From: Pseudomonadota bacterium
GTDB lineage: Bacteria; Pseudomonadota; Gammaproteobacteria; Burkholderiales; Sulfuriferulaceae
Length of the DNA stretch: 42,231 bases
Assembly: GCA_021845925.1 (NCBI GenBank)
Contig: JAJZUW010000005.1
Location: 1-42,231 of the forward strand
Direction: 5' to 3'
Below, one piece after another: positions 1-9,419 of this stretch. Numbering within the stretch: the stretch's first letter is position 1; the number at the start of each line of letters is the position of its first letter. A program made the translations under genes and the position numbers. The notes beneath the pieces are model-generated. The model ran no database searches. It was not told the DNA's origin and saw nothing but the letters and a program-made list of their open reading frames with translations.

Positions 1-240
1 GCAGATGGAGGCAGCGCGCAGGCACAAGATTCCATCATTCCACGCACAGACACAAGACTCTGTCATTCCGCGCGCAGTCGCGGAATCCACAAATCCGGTT
101 CACTCTTGCATGAAAGGGATGGATTCTGCGACTGCGCTTCGCTTCGCGCAGAATGACGCAGATGGAGGTTCCTCGTAGAATAACGCAGATGGCATCTCTC
201 TGCAGACTGACCGACTGATTCTGTTTCGGGGTGACAAATC
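1..240. repeat. Dispersed palindromic repeats upstream of petA
   Basis: There is no credible gene between 1 and 377. Positions 62-101 hold a copy of a repeat whose core is an 8-bp palindrome, ATTCCGCG...CGCGGAAT, with a 6-nt centre. Positions 121-157 hold a second type with arms ATTCTGCG...CGCAGAAT. Read on the minus strand, 121-157 is identical over 37 nt to 34143-34179, and 62-98 matches 25102-25138. Shorter related pieces (GCAGATGGAGG, near 1, 158 and 187) lie between them. Positions 241-365 are AT-rich and must hold the petA promoter and leader, but I could not fix a -35/-10 pair. The reading frame across this block on the minus strand is a by-product of the repeats. Confidence 0.75.
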
Positions 241-377
241 CCTCTGATCGTATGATGAATTCATCGTCGTTACCGATTGCGTCGGTCAACAATACAGAAA
301 ATTAGTTTTTTATTTTGTCGAAAAATGGTTAAAATATTAAGGTTTTTAAGTCGGCGTAATCTTTTATGGGGATTGAT

Positions 378-974
378 ATGATGAATCAGCAAGTGGATCG
401 CAGCAAGCGCCGCTTCCTCGTGGCTGCCACATCTGTGGTGGGCGGGGCCGCAGGCGTCGTGGCAGTGACGCCATTCGTGTTGAGCATGCTGCCCAGCGAA
501 CGTGCCAAGGCAGCCGGCGCTCCTGTCGAGGTGGATATCAGCAAGGTCGAGCCGGGCATGCAGCTGGCTGTGGCCTGGCAGGGCAAACCGGTCTGGGTGG
601 TTAACCGCACGCCTGCCATGCTGGAAAAATTGCCAGGTCTGGCTGATCGTCTGGTTGATCCCAACTGTGACGTTCCCCAGCAGCCAGAATACTGCAAGAA
701 TATCTACCGTGCCATCAAGAAGGAATATCTGGTGGTTGTCGGTATCTGTACTCACCTGGGCTGCTCGCCGACCTATCGTCCGGAACTCGGCCCCGCCGAC
801 CTTGGCGCCGACTGGCCAGGTGGCTGGTTCTGCCCATGTCATGGTTCCCGTTACGATCTGTCCGCACGGGTATTCAAGAATGTTCCTGCTCCAATGAACA
901 TGCTGGTTCCCCCGCACTACTACAAAACCGACACAGTGATTCTGGTCGGTGAAGACAAGAAGAAAGGAGCCTGA
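378..974 (+). CDS. petA: Ubiquinol-cytochrome c reductase, Rieske iron-sulfur subunit
   Basis: This is the Rieske [2Fe-2S] subunit of the cytochrome bc1 complex, which passes electrons from ubiquinol at the Qo site to cytochrome c1. The 198-residue protein has an N-terminal twin-arginine type signal/anchor (SKRRFL followed by a hydrophobic stretch). The cluster-binding boxes CTHLGC (C124, H126, C129) and CPCHGS (C152, C154, H155) are intact. In-frame ATGs lie at 366, 378 and 381. I chose 378 because GGGGA at 368-372 is well spaced as a ribosome binding site; 381 is nearly as good. It is the first gene of petABC, three bases before petB. Identification is secure; only the start is uncertain. 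Confidence 0.96.
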   Translation: MMNQQVDRSKRRFLVAATSVVGGAAGVVAVTPFVLSMLPSERAKAAGAPVEVDISKVEPGMQLAVAWQGKPVWVVNRTPAMLEKLPGLADRLVDPNCDVPQQPEYCKNIYRAIKKEYLVVVGICTHLGCSPTYRPELGPADLGADWPGGWFCPCHGSRYDLSARVFKNVPAPMNMLVPPHYYKTDTVILVGEDKKKGA

Positions 975-977
975 TCC

Positions 978-2201
978 ATGAGTGCGATGCAAAAGCTGGT
1001 AGGCTGGGTAGATGATCGCTTCCCGTTGACCTCGACGTGGAAAGCCCATCTGTCCGAATATTACGCGCCGAAGAATTTCAATTTCTGGTATTTCTTCGGT
1101 TCGCTGGCGCTGATGATGCTGGTTCTGCAAATCGTCACCGGCATTTTCCTGACCATGAACTACAAGCCGGATGCTGAGCTGGCGTTCGGTTCCGTGCAGT
1201 ACATCATGCGCGATGTGTCGTGGGGCTGGCTGATCCGTTACATGCACTCCACTGGCGCATCGATGTTCTTCGTGGTGGTTTACCTGCACATGTTCCGTGG
1301 CCTGATTTACGGCTCTTTCCGCAAGCCGCGCGAACTGGTATGGATCTTCGGCATGATGATCTATCTGGCGCTGATGGCCGAAGCATTCATGGGCTACCTG
1401 CTGCCATGGGGTCAGATGTCGTTCTGGGGTGCCCAGGTGATCATTTCGCTGTTTGGCGCAATTCCGGTGATCGGTAACGATCTGAGCACCTGGATCCGCG
1501 GCGACTTCGTCGTGTCCGATGCAACCCTGAACCGCTTTTTTGCGTTCCACGTGATTGCACTGCCGCTGGTTCTGCTCGGTCTGGTGGTTGCCCATATCAT
1601 TGCCCTGCATGAAGTGGGATCCAACAATCCGGAAGGTATCGAGATCAAGAAGGTCAAGGATCCGGTTACCCACATTCCGCTGGATGGCATTCCTTTCCAC
1701 CCGTACTACACGGTGAAGGATATTGTCGGCGTGGTGGTGTTCCTGATGGTGTTCTCGGCTATCCTGTTCTTCAGTCCGGAAATGGGTGGCTGGTTCCTCG
1801 AACCGAACAACTTCATCCCAGCCAATCCGCTGAAAACACCGCCTGAAATCGTGCCGCTGTGGTATTTCACCCCGTTCTATGCCATTTTGCGCGCCATTCC
1901 GAGCAAGTTCGGTGGTGTTGTGGCGATGGGTGCGGCAGTGATGATCATGGCATTCCTGCCATGGCTTGACCGTGCCAAGGTGAAATCCATCCGCTATCGT
2001 GGTCCCATCTTCAAAATCGCGCTGGTGCTGTTTGTCATCGCCTTCATTGGACTGGGTTACCTGGGTACCAAGCCTCCGACACCGGAACGTACCCTGTTTG
2101 CCCGTATGTTTGCCGTGGTGTACTTCGCATTTTTCGTGCTGATGCCTGTGTATACCTCGATCGACAAGACCAAACCCGTGCCAGAAAGGATCCCGGAATA
2201 A
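978..2201 (+). CDS. petB: Ubiquinol-cytochrome c reductase, cytochrome b subunit
   Basis: This is the 407-residue multi-helix membrane core of the bc1 complex, carrying hemes bL and bH and the Qo and Qi quinone sites. Heme-ligand histidines are visible in helix 2 (MHSTGAS...YLHMFRG) and helix 4 (FAFHVIALP...VVAHIIALHE), followed by the conserved GSNNPEG loop. The Qo motif, PEWY in most organisms, reads PLWY here (codons ccg-ctg-tgg-tat near 1855). Known beta/gamma-proteobacterial variants have a non-acidic residue at this position, so this is a variant and not damage. A strong ribosome binding site, AAGAAAGGAG, precedes the ATG. The stop overlaps the petC start by one base (TAATG), so the two are translationally coupled. 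Confidence 0.97.
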   Translation: MSAMQKLVGWVDDRFPLTSTWKAHLSEYYAPKNFNFWYFFGSLALMMLVLQIVTGIFLTMNYKPDAELAFGSVQYIMRDVSWGWLIRYMHSTGASMFFVVVYLHMFRGLIYGSFRKPRELVWIFGMMIYLALMAEAFMGYLLPWGQMSFWGAQVIISLFGAIPVIGNDLSTWIRGDFVVSDATLNRFFAFHVIALPLVLLGLVVAHIIALHEVGSNNPEGIEIKKVKDPVTHIPLDGIPFHPYYTVKDIVGVVVFLMVFSAILFFSPEMGGWFLEPNNFIPANPLKTPPEIVPLWYFTPFYAILRAIPSKFGGVVAMGAAVMIMAFLPWLDRAKVKSIRYRGPIFKIALVLFVIAFIGLGYLGTKPPTPERTLFARMFAVVYFAFFVLMPVYTSIDKTKPVPERIPE

Positions 2202-2911
2202 TGAAAAAGTTTCTGCTTGCCTTGCTGTTCCTGCCTCTGACAGCTATGGCTTCCGATGAGGTATATCTGGATCATGCGCCGGTCAATCTGGACAATTACG
2301 CTTCCATCCAGCGTGGTGCGCGGCTGTTCACCAACTACTGTCTCAGTTGCCACAGCGCCGATTACATGCGCTACAACAAGCTGGAAGACGTTGGCCTGAC
2401 TCCTGACCAGATCAAGAACAACCTGATTTTCGTCGATGGCAAGAAGGTGGGCGATACCATGACCATCGCCATGCGCCCGGATGATGCCAAGAAATGGTTT
2501 GGCTCTGCGCCACCAGATCTGTCTGTGATCACCCGTTCGCGTTCGCCGGATTGGGTTTACACCTATCTGCGCAGCTTCTACGCAGATCCTACTCGTCCGA
2601 CCGGTTGGAACAATACGGTGTTCGACAAGGTGGCCATGCCTAACGTCCTCTGGTCGTTGCAGGGTAAGCAGGTTCTGAAGAAGGCTGGCGAAGATGGTGC
2701 CAAGCCGGAATTCGAACTTGCCGAACCAGGCAAACTGACTCCGGACCAATATGACGCAGCCGTCGGCGACCTGGTCAACTACCTGACCTGGATGGCCGAA
2801 CCCAACAAGCTGCAGCGTATGGAAATTGGTGTTTATGTGCTGGTCTTCCTTGGTCTGTTCTTTGTGCTGACCTATTTCCTGAAGAAGGAATACTGGAAAG
2901 ACGTTCACTGA
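2201..2911 (+). CDS. petC: Ubiquinol-cytochrome c reductase, cytochrome c1 subunit
   Basis: This 236-residue cytochrome c1 takes electrons from the Rieske protein and passes them to soluble cytochrome c. It has an Sec-type signal peptide (MKKFLLALLFLPLTAMAS), a single covalent heme site CLSCH near residue 48, the distal methionine in an AMPNVLW segment, and a C-terminal transmembrane anchor (VYVLVFLGLFFVLTYFL) followed by basic residues. Length fits the single-heme beta-proteobacterial family. It ends the pet operon: the hairpin terminator at 2965-3006 follows 54 bases after the stop. Confidence 0.97.
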   Translation: MKKFLLALLFLPLTAMASDEVYLDHAPVNLDNYASIQRGARLFTNYCLSCHSADYMRYNKLEDVGLTPDQIKNNLIFVDGKKVGDTMTIAMRPDDAKKWFGSAPPDLSVITRSRSPDWVYTYLRSFYADPTRPTGWNNTVFDKVAMPNVLWSLQGKQVLKKAGEDGAKPEFELAEPGKLTPDQYDAAVGDLVNYLTWMAEPNKLQRMEIGVYVLVFLGLFFVLTYFLKKEYWKDVH

Positions 2912-2964
2912 GCAGTGACTTAAGGTTGGTGCCACTGACATCCTGGCCAGCAATGGCCGGGAAC

Positions 2965-3006
2965 CTGCGAAATGTCGGATTTTCCGGCATTTCGCAGTTC
3001 TGTTTT
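2965..3006 (+). terminator. Rho-independent terminator of petABC
   Basis: Arms at 2965-2974 (CTGCGAAATG) and 2988-2997 (CATTTCGCAG) pair perfectly. The stem continues inward through a T-G wobble and CGGA/TCCG, leaving a 3-nt TTT loop. TTCTGTTTTT follows. This is one of the strongest hairpins in the window and separates the bc1 operon from sspA. Confidence 0.9.
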
Positions 3007-3033
3007 TCAGGCGCCAGCCAGTTGTATTTTTGG

Positions 3034-3052
3034 GCCGACGGTTTCCGTCGGC
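3034..3052 (+). other. Hairpin in the sspA leader
   Basis: GCCGACGG (3034-3041) and CCGTCGGC (3045-3052) form a perfect 8-bp stem with a 3-nt loop, 22 bases before the sspA start. No T-run follows, so it is not a terminator. It could be an mRNA-stability or translation element, or an upstream barrier; the sequence alone does not decide. Confidence 0.45.
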
Positions 3053-3074
3053 TACTTCGTTTCAGGTGCACATC

Positions 3075-3674
3075 ATGATGACTTTGTATTCTGGCAACAA
3101 CTGTCCTTACAGCCAGCGGTGCCGCATCGTTCTTTTCGAAAAGGGCATGGACTTCGAAATCATCGACGTTGATCTTCATAACAAACCCGAAGACCTGGCA
3201 TTGATGAATCCCTACAATCGCGTGCCCGTGCTCGTTGAACGCGACCTCGTGCTGTATGAGGCCAATATCATCAATGAATACATCGATGAGCGTTTTCCGC
3301 ATCCTCAGCTGATGCCGGCTGATCCGGTAATGCGTGCTCGCGCCAGATTGTTTCTGTTCACGTTCGAACAGGATCTGTTCAGCCACGTGAACCAGCTGGA
3401 ACATGGCACCAAGGCGACTGCCGACAAGGCAAGAATCAGCATTCGCGACAACCTGACGCAAATCGCGCCGATTTTTACCAAGCAGAAATTCATGCTGAAT
3501 GACGAATTTTCGATGCTGGATGTGGCCATTGCGCCGTTGTTGTGGCGTCTGGAATACTATGACATCCAGTTGCCCCGTCAAGCCGCCAGCCTGCTGAAAT
3601 ATGCAGAGCGCCTGTTCAGTCGCCCAGCGTTTATCGATGCGCTGACCCCTAACGAAAAAGCGATGCGCAAATAA
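3075..3674 (+). CDS. sspA: Stringent starvation protein A
   Basis: This is a glutathione-S-transferase-fold protein that binds RNA polymerase and modulates transcription in stationary phase and stress. The family generally lacks GST activity. The protein of about 199 residues begins MMTLYSG; a CPYSQRC segment follows, then the thioredoxin-like N-terminal domain (NPYNRVPVLVERDLVLYE) and the all-helical C-terminal domain. Start 3075 matches family N-termini; 3078 is the alternative and the upstream in-frame extension is not credible. The petABC-sspA-sspB order is typical of beta- and gamma-proteobacteria. sspB follows 11 bases downstream, so they are probably co-transcribed. Confidence 0.94.
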   Translation: MMTLYSGNNCPYSQRCRIVLFEKGMDFEIIDVDLHNKPEDLALMNPYNRVPVLVERDLVLYEANIINEYIDERFPHPQLMPADPVMRARARLFLFTFEQDLFSHVNQLEHGTKATADKARISIRDNLTQIAPIFTKQKFMLNDEFSMLDVAIAPLLWRLEYYDIQLPRQAASLLKYAERLFSRPAFIDALTPNEKAMRK

Positions 3675-3685
3675 GCGAGGACAGC

Positions 3686-4120
3686 ATGCAGCAGTCGGAT
3701 ACACAGGTCTCCACCAAACCCTATCTGTTGCGTGCTGTGTACGAATGGTGCGTAGATCAGGGATACACGCCGCATCTGCTGGTGCGTGCTGTTCCGGCGG
3801 CCCAGATTCCCCGCGAGTACGTCCGTGATGGTCAGATCGTGCTGAACATCTCGCCAAGCGCCAGCCATGGTCTGGTGATGGATAACCACTGGATACGCTT
3901 CGCAGCACGTTTCAATGGTGTATCCCGGCAAATAGAAGTACCGGTGGAAGCGGTGGGGGGGCTGTTTGCCCGCGAAAACGGTGAAGGCTTGTCGTTTCCG
4001 GTTGAGGATGTGGCTTCGGGTGAACAGTCCGGCAGCCAGGCACAGGAGGATGACACACCGCCTGAGCCGCCATCGGCGCCACCCCCCGGTGGCAAGCCAA
4101 AGCTGCAGATCGTCAAATAA
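3686..4120 (+). CDS. sspB: ClpXP protease specificity-enhancing factor SspB
   Basis: This 144-residue adaptor delivers ssrA-tagged, stalled-ribosome products to ClpXP. The N-terminal domain that binds the tag begins STKPYLLRAVYEWC and continues through NISPSASHGLVMDN and IRFAARFNG. A disordered acidic and proline-rich linker follows, then a short basic C-terminal tail (KPKLQIVK) matching the ClpX-docking peptide of the family. GCGAGGA just upstream of the ATG serves as ribosome binding site. It converges on ispH with nine bases between stops, and I see no separate terminator there. Confidence 0.94.
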   Translation: MQQSDTQVSTKPYLLRAVYEWCVDQGYTPHLLVRAVPAAQIPREYVRDGQIVLNISPSASHGLVMDNHWIRFAARFNGVSRQIEVPVEAVGGLFARENGEGLSFPVEDVASGEQSGSQAQEDDTPPEPPSAPPPGGKPKLQIVK

Positions 4121-4129
4121 GGACGGTCG

Positions 4130-5068
4130 TCAGGCTGGGTTATCCAGCAGGGCTTTTGGCAAAGGAAACGTCACTTTTTCTTCAATGCCGTGCAGTTCGC
4201 GAACCGATGAGGCGCCCATGGCGCCGAGCCGGGCAATGACTGCCTGCACCAGTACCTCCGGCGCTGATGCGCCAGCCGTGACGCCGATCTGTTGCTTGTT
4301 GACGAGCCATGACGGCTGGATCTGGCTGGCGTCGTCCACCATGTAGGCTTCGGTTCCCTGATTGACCGCCACTTCGCGTAACCGGTTGGAGTTGCTGCTG
4401 TTGGGAGAACCAACCACCAGTACCAGATCGCAGTTTGGCGCCATCGATTTCACCGCATCCTGTCTGTTTTGCGTTGCGTAGCAGATGTCGTCCTTCTTGG
4501 GGCCGACAATATGCGGAAAACGTTGTTTCAACGCTTCGATGACCAGAGCGGCATCATCGACCGACAGGGTGGTCTGTGTGACAAAGGCCAGCTTTTCCGG
4601 ATCCTGTACCGAAAGCCGGGCAACATCGGCAGGGGTTTCCACCAGATACATGCCCCCGCTGGATTGTCCCATCGTTCCTTCCACTTCTGGGTGCCCCTTG
4701 TGGCCGATCATGATGATTTCCATGCCTTTTTCGCGCATGCGCGACACTTCGAGATGGACTTTGGTTACTAGTGGACACGTGGCGTCGAAAACATGTAGAC
4801 CCAGCGATTCGGCTTGCGTGCGGACCGATTGCGGAACGCCATGGGCACTGAAAATCAGGGTGCTGCCCGGTGGAACATCAGCGAGGTCTTCGATGAAAAT
4901 GGCGCCCTTGGCCTTCAGGTCGTTGACGACAAACGTATTGTGCACCACTTCATGCCGGACATAGATAGGGGCGCCAAAACGCGTCAGCGCCTGTTCGACA
5001 ATGGCAATGGCCCGATCCACTCCGGCGCAGAATCCGCGCGGATTGGCTAGCATGATCGTGGTGGTCAT
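4130..5068 (-). CDS. ispH: 4-hydroxy-3-methylbut-2-enyl diphosphate reductase
   Basis: This iron-sulfur enzyme carries out the last step of the MEP pathway, converting HMBPP to IPP and DMAPP. The 312-residue protein starts [17 protein letters not shown]. Its three cluster cysteines lie in GFCAGV, DATCPLV and DDICYATQ, and the substrate-binding [10 protein letters not shown] segment is intact. The open frame runs farther upstream, but the start at 5068 gives the family length and overlaps the lspA stop in an ATGA arrangement. It is the last gene of ribF-ileS-lspA-ispH. The fkpB-type gene often found between lspA and ispH in other proteobacteria is absent. Confidence 0.96.
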   Translation of the reverse strand: MTTTIMLANPRGFCAGVDRAIAIVEQALTRFGAPIYVRHEVVHNTFVVNDLKAKGAIFIEDLADVPPGSTLIFSAHGVPQSVRTQAESLGLHVFDATCPLVTKVHLEVSRMREKGMEIIMIGHKGHPEVEGTMGQSSGGMYLVETPADVARLSVQDPEKLAFVTQTTLSVDDAALVIEALKQRFPHIVGPKKDDICYATQNRQDAVKSMAPNCDLVLVVGSPNSSNSNRLREVAVNQGTEAYMVDDASQIQPSWLVNKQQIGVTAGASAPEVLVQAVIARLGAMGASSVRELHGIEEKVTFPLPKALLDNPA

Positions 5069-5565
5069 GGATTGTCTCCCGAATGTGGTTGGGCAGTTGC
5101 CATCTTGCGGTTGCGCATGGCATCCCAGATCAGCAGTCCGGCACCCAGATCGATCGCCGAATCGGCAATGTTGAATGCGGGCCATGAAAAATGTCCGTAA
5201 TGCAGCCAGATGAAGTCGACCACATAGCCCAGCGTCACCCGGTCCAGCAGATTGCCAAGTGCTCCGCCCAGAATACAGCCCAGACCAAGACGGGCAAGCA
5301 GGCTGCTTTGTCCGCGCTGCAAAAGCCATAGGATGACAATGCTGGCGATCAGGGCTATTGCCATGAAAAATCCGCGCTGCCAGCCAGCCTGGTTGGCCAG
5401 CAGGCTGAAAGCGGCGCCGGTATTGCGCGCGTAAACCAGCGAAAACCAGTTGGTGATCGTCTGTTCATCGCCGGGAACGAACCGGCGCATGATCCAGAGT
5501 TTGCTGAGCTGGTCGAGAACCAGCACCAGCATGGACAGCATCAGTGCGAGACGCCGCTCAGACAT
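5065..5565 (-). CDS. lspA: Lipoprotein signal peptidase (signal peptidase II)
   Basis: This inner-membrane aspartyl protease cleaves signal peptides of lipoproteins after lipidation. The 166-residue protein has four hydrophobic segments and the family signatures VLDQLSKL near the N-terminus, [16 protein letters not shown] and FNIADSAI. The aspartates of the last two are the expected catalytic pair. The start at 5565 (MSERRLALM) overlaps the end of ileS by eight bases, and GGGAG lies just upstream inside ileS. It overlaps ispH by four bases, so translation of the three genes is probably coupled. Several predicted lipoproteins in this window would be substrates. Confidence 0.95.
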   Translation of the reverse strand: MSERRLALMLSMLVLVLDQLSKLWIMRRFVPGDEQTITNWFSLVYARNTGAAFSLLANQAGWQRGFFMAIALIASIVILWLLQRGQSSLLARLGLGCILGGALGNLLDRVTLGYVVDFIWLHYGHFSWPAFNIADSAIDLGAGLLIWDAMRNRKMATAQPHSGDNP

Positions 5566-8335
5566 GGTGACGTGTCTCCCCTTGGCCAAACAGGTTGGCG
5601 TAGCAGCGACCGCACAATCCCGGGTGATCAGCATGCTGGCCAGTATCGGCGCAGTAATGCCAGCAGCGTTCGCATTTGGTGTACGGGCTTGCGCTGGCAG
5701 TGACATGCGTCACACCATCCGGCGACGGTTCTACGCGGGCTGCCGAGGTAATCAGGGCAAAGCGCAGTTCATCCGCCAGTGGCTGCAATGCGGCCAGATC
5801 ACCGCCACCGGCCTGAATGAGAACTTCGGCCTGCAGTGAAGCGCCAATCTGGCCTTCGCTGCGCAGCAGTTCCAGATGTTTGTGCACATCGGTCAGGACG
5901 CGCCGGATGGTCTGCCAGCGTTGTTGCAGTTCAGACGCATCTTCCGGTTGCGGGATCTGGTGCCAGAGATGCATGAAGACACTGTCGTCCGGATTGCCGG
6001 ACAGATGTTGCCAGACTTCTTCGCCGGTAAAGCTGAGCACTGGCGCCAGCAGCCGGGTCAGCGCGTGCGTGATGTGATACAACGCGTTTTGCGCAGAGCG
6101 GCGAGCATGCGATTGTTCCGCAGTGGTGTACAGCCTGTCCTTTAGAATGTCCAGGTAGAACCCCCCCAGGTCTTCCGAGCAGAAGCGGTGCAGCCATTGT
6201 ACGGCCGGATGGAATTCAAAGGCATCATAATGCTGGCAGGTGGCTTGCTGGAATTCGGTCAGCATGACCATGGCGTAGCGGTCGATTTCGACCCATTCGC
6301 TGACCGGCAGCGCATCGCGTTGCGGATCGAAGTCTGCAAGATTGGCCAGCAGAAAACGCAGGGTGTTGCGAATGCGCCGATAGCTGTCGGTCACGCGCTT
6401 GAGAATTTCTTCCGAGAGCGACATTTCGCCGGAATAGTCTGTCGATGCAACCCACAGGCGCAGCATGTCGGCGCCCAGTCGGTTGCAGATGTCCTGTGGT
6501 TCGATGCCGTTGCCACGAGACTTGGACATCTTGTGTCCGTTTTCATCGACCGTGAAACCGTGCGTCAGCAATGCGCGGTAAGGTGGCCGTCCATCCATGG
6601 CGCAGCCGGTCAGCATGCTGGACTGAAACCAGCCACGATGCTGGTCTGATCCTTCCAGATACAGATCAGCCGGCCAGCCGAGATCGGGGCGCTGGCGGAG
6701 AACTGCCGAGTGGGTGGTCCCGGAATCAAACCAGACATCCAGCGTATCGGTAATTTTGCGGTATTCACCCGCTTCCTTGCCAAGCCATGATTCGGCGCTA
6801 CCCGAAAACCAGGCCTCGATTCCGGTTTGCTCGACCTGTTGCGCCACTTCTTCGATCAGACGCAGACTGTCCGGGTGCAGCTGACCGGTGACCCGGTGCA
6901 CGAAGAGGGGCATTGGCACACCCCAGTTGCGCTGTCGGGAAATGCACCAGTCTGGCCGGTTCTGGATCATGGCGGTGAGTCTTGGCTGGCCCCAGGCCGG
7001 GTAGAAGGAAGTGGCTTCAATGGCCGACATGGCCTGTTCGCGCAATGTCTTTCCGGTAGCGCCGGGCTTGTCCATGCCAATGAACCATTGTGGCGTGGCG
7101 CGAAAAATGATCGGTGTCTTGTGTCGCCAGCAATGCGGGTAGCTGTGACGCAGTTTTGCCTGTGCCAGCAGCGCATCTGCATCCGTGAGCGCGGTCAGGA
7201 TGGCCGTGTTGGCCGTCCAGACGTCCATGCCGCCAACCAGCGGGACATGGGCAAAGAACTTGCCATCGTCGCCAACCGGATTGTCCACCGGCAACTGGTA
7301 GGCCAGACCTACCTGCCAGTCTTCGACACCGTGTGCCGGAGCGGTATGGACCAGTCCGGTGCCGGAATCCGCAGTGACGTGCTCACCACAGATGACAGGA
7401 ACCTGGCGGTCAAGAAACGGATGTTGCAGCAGCACATGTTCGAGTTGGCGGCCATGCGCCTGCCCGATGACCTCAACCGATTCGAAGCCATAACGCTTGA
7501 TGGCCGCCTCTGCGAGGTCGCGAGCCAGAATCAGCACCCCCTTCGGGGTCAGAACCAGGTCATAGACAAATTCCGGATGCACGCTGACGGCCTGATTGGC
7601 TGGCAGGGTCCAGGGTGTCGTGGTCCAGATGACCGCATACACCGGCTCCGGAATGTCCGGCAGGCCAAGGCGGGCATAGAAGGCGGAAGGATCGCTGACC
7701 CGAAATGCCACGTCAATGGCCGGAGATGTGCGGTCTTCGTACTCGACTTCGGCTTCGGCAAGGGCCGAACCGCATTCGATGCACCAGTGGACAGGCTTGG
7801 AGCCGGCATACAGGTAACCTTGTTCGAGGATTTTACCAAGCGCACGGATGATGCCGGCTTCGGTGGCAAAATCCATTGTTTTGTATGGGTTTTCCCAATC
7901 ACCCAGGATGCCGAGCCGAATGAAATCCTTGCGCTGGCGATCGACCTGGCTGGCGGCGTATTCCCGGCACAGCTCGCGAAAACGGGCCGGCGGAATGTTT
8001 TTGCCATGCTGTTTTTCGACCTGCAGTTCGATGGGCAGGCCGTGGCAATCCCAGCCAGGCACATACGGGGCATCAAAGCCGGCCAGGGTGCGTGCCTTGA
8101 CGATCACATCCTTCAGGATCTTGTTGACGGCGTGCCCCAGATGGATATCACCGTTTGCATAGGGAGGGCCATCGTGAAGAATGAAACGGGGCCGGCCAGC
8201 AGAGGCTTCACGGATCTTGCGGTAGCGGTGCGTGGCTTGCCAGTGGGCAACCTGGGCCGGTTCGCGTTTTGCCAGATCTCCCCGCATCGGGAAGGAAGTT
8301 TCGGGCAGGTTGAGTGTGGATTTGTAATCAGCCAT
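5558..8335 (-). CDS. ileS: Isoleucyl-tRNA synthetase
   Basis: This 925-residue class I aminoacyl-tRNA synthetase charges tRNA-Ile, with a CP1 editing domain against valine. Visible landmarks are the HIGH-type box ([10 protein letters not shown]), the KMSKS box ([10 protein letters not shown]), the anticodon-binding region, and a C-terminal zinc finger with cysteine pairs CERC and CGRC. Length and end match the bacterial zinc-finger type. It overlaps ribF upstream by eight bases and lspA downstream by eight bases. The long opposite-strand frame across 6827-8395 is a shadow of this gene. Confidence 0.97.
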   Translation of the reverse strand: MADYKSTLNLPETSFPMRGDLAKREPAQVAHWQATHRYRKIREASAGRPRFILHDGPPYANGDIHLGHAVNKILKDVIVKARTLAGFDAPYVPGWDCHGLPIELQVEKQHGKNIPPARFRELCREYAASQVDRQRKDFIRLGILGDWENPYKTMDFATEAGIIRALGKILEQGYLYAGSKPVHWCIECGSALAEAEVEYEDRTSPAIDVAFRVSDPSAFYARLGLPDIPEPVYAVIWTTTPWTLPANQAVSVHPEFVYDLVLTPKGVLILARDLAEAAIKRYGFESVEVIGQAHGRQLEHVLLQHPFLDRQVPVICGEHVTADSGTGLVHTAPAHGVEDWQVGLAYQLPVDNPVGDDGKFFAHVPLVGGMDVWTANTAILTALTDADALLAQAKLRHSYPHCWRHKTPIIFRATPQWFIGMDKPGATGKTLREQAMSAIEATSFYPAWGQPRLTAMIQNRPDWCISRQRNWGVPMPLFVHRVTGQLHPDSLRLIEEVAQQVEQTGIEAWFSGSAESWLGKEAGEYRKITDTLDVWFDSGTTHSAVLRQRPDLGWPADLYLEGSDQHRGWFQSSMLTGCAMDGRPPYRALLTHGFTVDENGHKMSKSRGNGIEPQDICNRLGADMLRLWVASTDYSGEMSLSEEILKRVTDSYRRIRNTLRFLLANLADFDPQRDALPVSEWVEIDRYAMVMLTEFQQATCQHYDAFEFHPAVQWLHRFCSEDLGGFYLDILKDRLYTTAEQSHARRSAQNALYHITHALTRLLAPVLSFTGEEVWQHLSGNPDDSVFMHLWHQIPQPEDASELQQRWQTIRRVLTDVHKHLELLRSEGQIGASLQAEVLIQAGGGDLAALQPLADELRFALITSAARVEPSPDGVTHVTASASPYTKCERCWHYCADTGQHADHPGLCGRCYANLFGQGETRHHV

Positions 8336-9275
8336 AGGTCAATTCGGAAGAAAGGCGGTCGAAACAGGATCTTGCTTGCAGGATGTCCACGCTGATCTGG
8401 TGGCGCAGGGCGTCCAGGTCGGGGAATTTCTGCTCGTCGCGCAGCCTGGCCAGAAATTCCACATCCACGATTTTACCGTACAGATGCCCCTGGAAGTCGA
8501 GTATATGCGTTTCCAGTCTGGGTTGCAGGCCGTTTTGCAGCGTGGGGCGCATGCCGACATTGGCAACGCCCGGCAAAGGGGTGTCGCCCAATCCGTGGAC
8601 ATGCACAGCGAATACACCCGAAACCGGCAGCTTGCGGCGGTTCAGATTCAGGTTGGCGGTGGGAAAACCGAGCTGGCGGCCACGTTTGTCGCCGTGGACC
8701 ACGTGCCCGCTGATGCTGAACGGGCGACCGGCAAGTCGCCGCGCGCGCGCCAGGTCGCCAATGGCGAGAGCTTCGCGCAATGCGGTACTGGATACCCGTT
8801 CGCCATCACTCAATACACTGGTCATGGCATCCACGCTGTAACCCCGTTGTGCGCCCATCTCGCGCAACAGGGCAAAATCTCCCGTCCGGCGATGGCCAAA
8901 ACGGAAATCGTCGCCAATGAGCAGATGACGCATGCCAAGCCCTTGCAGCAGAACCTGGCTGACAAAGATGTCCGCAGGCATCGAAGCCAGCGACTGATTG
9001 AATGAGCAGATGTGCACATGGTCAATCCCGCAGGTGCGCATGACAGCAAGTTTGTCACGCAGACTGGACAGGCGTGCCGGAATGTCGTTACCGCCGAACC
9101 ACTCGCGCGGATGCGGTTCGAAGGTCACCGCAACCGATTCCAGGCTGTGCTGGCGTGCATACGCCGACAGCATGGACAACATGGCCTGGTGGCCCAGATG
9201 GACGCCGTCAAAATTACCCGCCGTGACTGCGGACGGACGTGTCAGGCAGGGGTGCAGGCCATGGGTGATGCGCAT
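8328..9275 (-). CDS. ribF: Bifunctional riboflavin kinase / FAD synthetase
   Basis: It converts riboflavin to FMN and FMN to FAD. The 315-residue protein has an N-terminal nucleotidyltransferase domain ([13 protein letters not shown], then [12 protein letters not shown]) and a C-terminal kinase domain with the GFPTANLNL signature. It is the first gene of the overlapping minus-strand operon ending at ispH. The region 9276-9419 lies between this gene and a divergent transporter gene and must hold both promoters. On the minus strand a TAGAAT hexamer about 38 bases upstream of the ATG could be a -10, but I could not find a convincing -35. Confidence 0.95.
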   Translation of the reverse strand: MRITHGLHPCLTRPSAVTAGNFDGVHLGHQAMLSMLSAYARQHSLESVAVTFEPHPREWFGGNDIPARLSSLRDKLAVMRTCGIDHVHICSFNQSLASMPADIFVSQVLLQGLGMRHLLIGDDFRFGHRRTGDFALLREMGAQRGYSVDAMTSVLSDGERVSSTALREALAIGDLARARRLAGRPFSISGHVVHGDKRGRQLGFPTANLNLNRRKLPVSGVFAVHVHGLGDTPLPGVANVGMRPTLQNGLQPRLETHILDFQGHLYGKIVDVEFLARLRDEQKFPDLDALRHQISVDILQARSCFDRLSSELTYG

Positions 9276-9419
9276 AATGCAGGATCGTGAAATAACAACC
9301 CGATTCTACCTGAATTGCTTCGGTTACAGGCATCCTTGCGTGCAATTGTCACGCAGTTCTGGCAGGATAGCGGCATTGCCCGGCGGCATGCAGCCGGATT
9401 GAACACAAGGAATGACCAC

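Noticed and set aside
35-292. Minus-strand frame through the first repeat block
   Set aside because: Its sequence is made of the palindromic repeats and has no independent support.
270-1700. Long minus-strand open frame (476 codons) across petA and petB
   Set aside because: It lies opposite two well-identified genes, is rich in His/Gln from antisense reading, and shows no domain or ribosome binding site.
6827-8395. 522-codon plus-strand frame opposite ileS
   Set aside because: It is a shadow of ileS codon bias with no recognisable motif; ileS itself is beyond doubt.
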